DNA from: Bartonella tribocorum CIP 105476
GTDB lineage: Bacteria; Pseudomonadota; Alphaproteobacteria; Rhizobiales; Rhizobiaceae
Reading direction: 5' to 3'
DNA: 64,000 bases
Assembly: GCF_000196435.1 (NCBI RefSeq)
Contig: NC_010161.1
Location: forward strand, 1,612,001-1,676,000
Below are positions 61,446 through 64,000 of this stretch, one piece after another (positions within the stretch are counted from its first letter, which is position 1; every line of letters starts with the position of its first letter). The notes under the pieces were generated by a model that ran no database searches, was not told the origin of the DNA, and saw only the letters and a list, made by a program, of their open reading frames with translations. The translations under genes were made by a program, and so were the position numbers.

Positions 61446-61489
61446 AAAAATTACTATGGTACAATTAAATTTTAGTGATACAAATCATA
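61446..61489 (+). promoter_or_regulatory. Shared upstream sequence of kgtP copies (site 3)
   Basis: AAATTACTATGGTACAATTA, then TTTAGTGATACAAATCAT, aligns base by base with site 2 and lies 53-96 bases before the start of copy 3. The palindrome is degraded to TACTATGGTA. Confidence 0.5.
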
Positions 61490-61541
61490 AAACAAACTTA
61501 ATAATAAAAAATAAATTATAAATCTAAAAGGGGAACAATTC

Positions 61542-62849
61542 ATGAAAAGTGAAACAACTTTAGCATCAAATGATAGGAAAAAACGTATTTTTGCTATTAT
61601 AGCAAGTGCATCAGGAAATCTCGTAGAATGGTATGATTTTTACGTTTACTCATTTGCGTCGGTTTATTTTGCATCACAATTTTTTCCTTCAGATGGTGAT
61701 ACGATTACGCCCCTGTTGAAAACAGCAGGTGTATTTTTTATTGGCTTTCTTATGCGCCCTATTGGAGCTTGGTTTTTAGGATTTGTCGCCGATCGTTATG
61801 GACGTAAACGCTCAATGCTTGTATCCATTTTTATGATGTGTGGTGGCTCTTTTTTCATTGCCATACTTCCCACCTACGAAACTCTTGGCGTAACAGCAGC
61901 AATTCTTCTGCTTTTAATTCGGATGATGCAAGGACTTTCCGCAGGTGGCGAATATGGTACAGCAGCAACTTATATGAGTGAAGTTGCCCTAAAAAAACAT
62001 CGTGGTTTCTTTGCTTCTTTCCAATCTGGCACACTTATCTCGGGTCAACTTCTTGCCAGTTTTATTATATTTATTCTAGCATCTTATCTCTCTGAAGATC
62101 AGTTAAAAGCATGGGGATGGCGTATTCCTTTTGTGATTGGTGGATTTGGAGCACTCATTGCGATTTATCTACGTCGTGCACTCCACGAAACAACCACGAA
62201 AGAAAGCCGCTCTCACAAACGCTCTGGTAGTCTTAAAGAACTTCTCACCAAACATACAAAAGCCGTTGTCGTAATTGCCTGCTTTGCATCAGGAGGGTCA
62301 CTCACATTTTACACCTTCACGACTTATATGCAGAAATATCTGATCACAACCACCGGCTTTGATAAACATACCGCCACAACGATTATGACGGCTGTACTAT
62401 TTATCTTCATCCTCTTCCAACCCATAGCGGGTATCATCGCCGATAAAATTGGAACAAAAACTTTACTCATCATTTGGAGTATACTCTCTATCATCTTTAC
62501 CTTTCCTGGACTCTGGATAATCGGTAACACCCATAGTATATGGGTCGCTGTATGCGTTATTATTGGCTTGCTCTTCATTATGAGCATGTATACATCCATC
62601 TCTGGTGTCGTAAAATCAGCCATGTTTCCCTCTTCCATACGTGCATTAGGCGTTAGCATCTCTCATGCCATCGGTAACGCCTTATTTGGGGGGTCTGCTG
62701 AATATGTTGCGCTTGGATTAAAAAAATATGGTCATGAATCACTGTTTTATTTTTACATAACCATCGTGATGATCATGGCTTTCATTGCGCTTCTCTTTGT
62801 CCCGAGTATGCGTAAAGGAGGCTACCTCCAAGAGGATGAAAAACATTAA
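61542..62849 (+). CDS. kgtP: 2-oxoglutarate/metabolite:proton symporter, KgtP type (copy 3)
   Basis: The third 435-residue paralogue keeps the family core (SGNLVEWYDFYVYSF, WGWRIPFVIGGFGALIAIYL, TTYMQKYLITTTGFDKHTAT). It has its own changes, such as GAWFLGFVADRYG, LSAGGEYG in place of LSVGGEYG, and an altered loop after TKHTKAVVVIACFASGG. It starts at ATG 61542 behind AAAGGGG and ends with its own terminator. Three intact copies in a reducing genome suggest selection for dosage or for different substrates. Confidence 0.87.
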   Translation: MKSETTLASNDRKKRIFAIIASASGNLVEWYDFYVYSFASVYFASQFFPSDGDTITPLLKTAGVFFIGFLMRPIGAWFLGFVADRYGRKRSMLVSIFMMCGGSFFIAILPTYETLGVTAAILLLLIRMMQGLSAGGEYGTAATYMSEVALKKHRGFFASFQSGTLISGQLLASFIIFILASYLSEDQLKAWGWRIPFVIGGFGALIAIYLRRALHETTTKESRSHKRSGSLKELLTKHTKAVVVIACFASGGSLTFYTFTTYMQKYLITTTGFDKHTATTIMTAVLFIFILFQPIAGIIADKIGTKTLLIIWSILSIIFTFPGLWIIGNTHSIWVAVCVIIGLLFIMSMYTSISGVVKSAMFPSSIRALGVSISHAIGNALFGGSAEYVALGLKKYGHESLFYFYITIVMIMAFIALLFVPSMRKGGYLQEDEKH

Positions 62850-62865
62850 CGCCCTCTATAAACGA

Positions 62866-62891
62866 AAAAGCCCAAGAAATTGGGCTTTTTT
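62866..62891. terminator. Terminator between kgtP copy 3 and the DUF2853 gene
   Basis: AAAAAGCCCAA and TTGGGCTTTTT pair across GAAA. It can also serve the convergent minus-strand gene, whose stop is 26 bases away. Confidence 0.88.
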
Positions 62892-62916
62892 ATCATTGTC
62901 ATAAATTTAATATTGT

Positions 62917-63222
62917 TTAAATTTTATGAAGTGCATTGAGTTGCTTAGCGACTAAATAATAAAAAGTTATACGACTTTTTCGACGCTCTCCAGCCATCAT
63001 CTCTGCAACTTTTGAAACAGCCATTTTAGCACTCTTCTCATCAGCTTCCAAAACATCTTGAACCCATTTTTCAACACGTTCTAACTCTTTTGGATCTGAC
63101 GTCGCAACAAGCGCTGCATCCTGCTTTTTCATCACCAAAGCTAAACGATGCTCAAGTCGTTCAACGGCTGCTGCATCAGGGTTTGAATCATATACTTTAA
63201 TATCTGCTAGATTATTTGTCAT
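62917..63222 (-). CDS. DUF2853-like small protein
   Basis: The 101-residue acidic, helical protein resembles the DUF2853 family: an AAVERLEHRLALVMKKQDAA helix, the (S/C)DP(K)EL(E)RV turn and the ending KSRITFYYLVAKQ. No catalytic motif is visible and the function of the family is unknown to me. GGAGAGGAGATGATG lies before the ATG at 63222. It converges with kgtP copy 3 and diverges from ssrA. Confidence 0.75.
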   Translation of the reverse strand: MTNNLADIKVYDSNPDAAAVERLEHRLALVMKKQDAALVATSDPKELERVEKWVQDVLEADEKSAKMAVSKVAEMMAGERRKSRITFYYLVAKQLNALHKI

Positions 63223-63385
63223 TTTGCATCATCTCCTCTCCAAAAATGAGCGGCTATACTTTACAGCCGCCTGATATAGCTTCATAAATAATTAGAGGAT
63301 TAAAAATATTAACAACCCCCCCCTTTTCCTAAGACTGTTCTTCATCTATATTTAAAGAGCTGGCTTTCCAGCTATGGTAATAAAT

Positions 63386-63438
63386 GGACGGTGAAATAAA
63401 CCTATTGGACCCGGGGGCGGTACCCGGCGCCTCCACCA
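63386..63438 (+). ncRNA. ssrA: tmRNA acceptor piece (permuted ssrA)
   Basis: In the permuted ssrA of alphaproteobacteria the 3' acceptor piece is encoded before the coding piece. Here CGCCTCC-A-CCA ends at 63438 and pairs with GGGGGCG at 63469-63475. CCGGG/CCCGG forms the T-stem, and CCTATT (about 63401) pairs with AATAGG of the coding piece. The 5' edge is approximate. Confidence 0.8.
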
Positions 63439-63468
63439 AAGTATAAACAACCAAAATTATATTTTGGT
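63439..63468 (+). ncRNA. ssrA: Intervening segment of pre-tmRNA
   Basis: The 30 bases between the acceptor CCA and the coding piece contain the hairpin ACCAAAAT-TAT-ATTTTGGT. The segment should be removed during maturation to give two-piece tmRNA. Confidence 0.7.
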
Positions 63469-63680
63469 GGGGGCGAAATAGGATCGACAAGGGTGTAAAG
63501 ATCGCTCTTTTACTCGGCATTGTACCACCGTTATCGGGCTAAATGAGTAGTTGCAAATGACAACTATGCGGAAGCACGTCTCGCTGCTTAAGGTAGTGTG
63601 AATGTTTCAAATTGACTCTTAAACCGTCGCAGGTTTAAGCGGGGTTGGAAGGCACCTGGCAACAGAAGCCTTCACTTTGT
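63469..63680 (+). ncRNA. ssrA: tmRNA coding piece
   Basis: It starts GGGGGCGAAATAGGATCGAC and encodes the tag at 63553-63591: GCA AAT GAC AAC TAT GCG and on to GCT GCT TAA, giving ANDNYAEARLAA. Stalled ribosomes switch to this frame so that incomplete proteins are tagged for ClpXP. The GAAGGC/GCCTTC hairpin near 63647-63672 probably ends the piece. The 3' edge is approximate. Confidence 0.92.
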
Positions 63681-63859
63681 TAAAATGTTATTGATTGATC
63701 TTTCAGACATTATCAGACATTATTTTTCGTGTTTTTTCGATTCAATGAGGTACCTTATAGACAAAATACCGCTCGTTTTTAAATGGATTCTCTTACACAA
63801 TATCAATAATACATCAATACGACCCATTCTGCTACGTGAAATAAAAGGAATAAACTTCG

Positions 63860-64000
63860 ATGATTACAGATCAAATCCGTTACGATATTCTCGTTCAGGA
63901 TGCGCTTCGTGGAGTTATCCGTAAAGTTTTATCGGAAGTTGCTAAAGCAGGTCTTCCGGGAAATCATCATTTTTTCATAACTTTTTTTACAAATGCCCCC
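63860..64000 (+). CDS. sspB: SspB-like ClpXP adaptor (cut by the window edge)
   Basis: Only 47 codons are in the window. MITDQIRYDILVQDALRGVI, then RKVLSEVAKAGLPG and NHHFFITFFTNAP, match my memory of alpha-type SspB, the adaptor that delivers ssrA-tagged proteins to ClpXP. AAAGGA lies 11 bases before the ATG at 63860. It begins about 180 bases after the tmRNA that makes its substrates. The call is good for the N terminus, but the rest of the gene cannot be checked. Confidence 0.82.
   Translation, partial: MITDQIRYDILVQDALRGVIRKVLSEVAKAGLPGNHHFFITFFTNAP

Noticed and set aside
63685..63924. 79-codon frame between ssrA and sspB
   Set aside because: It overlaps the sspB start in another frame and has no ribosome binding site; the sspB frame has clear family identity.

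Overview
The window looks like chromosome of a low-GC alphaproteobacterium of the order Hyphomicrobiales (Rhizobiales), most probably Bartonella. The signs are a circularly permuted ssrA with the tag ANDNYAEARLAA next to an alpha-type sspB, a PopZ-type pole organiser, an ExoR-like Sel1 protein, an Hbp/Omp25-type porin, the order thyA-folA-hflK-hflC-degP, AT-rich spacers, and many decayed genes. The genus is inferred from recalled family features, not from a database search.

Layout. 0-5.5 kb: xth, a four-gene glutamate/aspartate-type ABC importer, then the exoR-like gene on the minus strand. 5.5-18.4 kb: mostly minus-strand housekeeping genes (valS, popZ-like, tolC-like, pcm-like, rhlE, an exported protein, ilvA) with tRNA-Cys, tRNA-Asn and tRNA-Leu. 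18.6-23 kb: an Hbp/Omp25-type porin with a repeat-bearing loop, a small exported protein and an MscS-family channel. 23-31.5 kb: plus-strand membrane genes (secDF fusion, Kef-type antiporter, YbhN-like protein, TerC/CBS protein) and tRNA-Lys. 31.5-47.6 kb is a plastic zone: decayed coding remnants, a FAH-family gene with a broken LysE exporter, two tandem cycA-like permeases, ilvC, pdxJ, a RecD-like helicase, a fragment with a PD-(D/E)xK-like motif, and a 2-hydroxyacid dehydrogenase followed by a broken MFS transporter and a broken Fe(II)/2-oxoglutarate oxygenase. 47.6-56.7 kb: minus-strand core genes (ilvB, miaA, degP, hflC, hflK, folA, thyA). 56.9-62.9 kb: three tandem kgtP-like 2-oxoglutarate permeases. 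The right edge holds a DUF2853 gene, split ssrA and the start of sspB.

How the genes fit together. Glutamate/aspartate import, three 2-oxoglutarate-type permeases and two glycine/alanine-type permeases suggest a host-restricted bacterium living on host amino acids and TCA intermediates. ilvA, ilvB and ilvC belong to branched-chain amino acid synthesis, but no small subunit gene lies beside ilvB. HflK/HflC, DegP and the tmRNA-SspB pair cover envelope and ribosome-rescue proteolysis. The ExoR-like protein may feed into the ChvG/ChvI-type (BatS/BatR in Bartonella) envelope sensor system.

Besides genes, the spacers carry a dispersed repeat family of about 220 bp (three fuller copies, two partial), a second degenerate repeat, a possible attenuator before ilvB and a shared sequence upstream of the kgtP copies. 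I see no CRISPR array, rRNA, intact prophage or intact insertion sequence.
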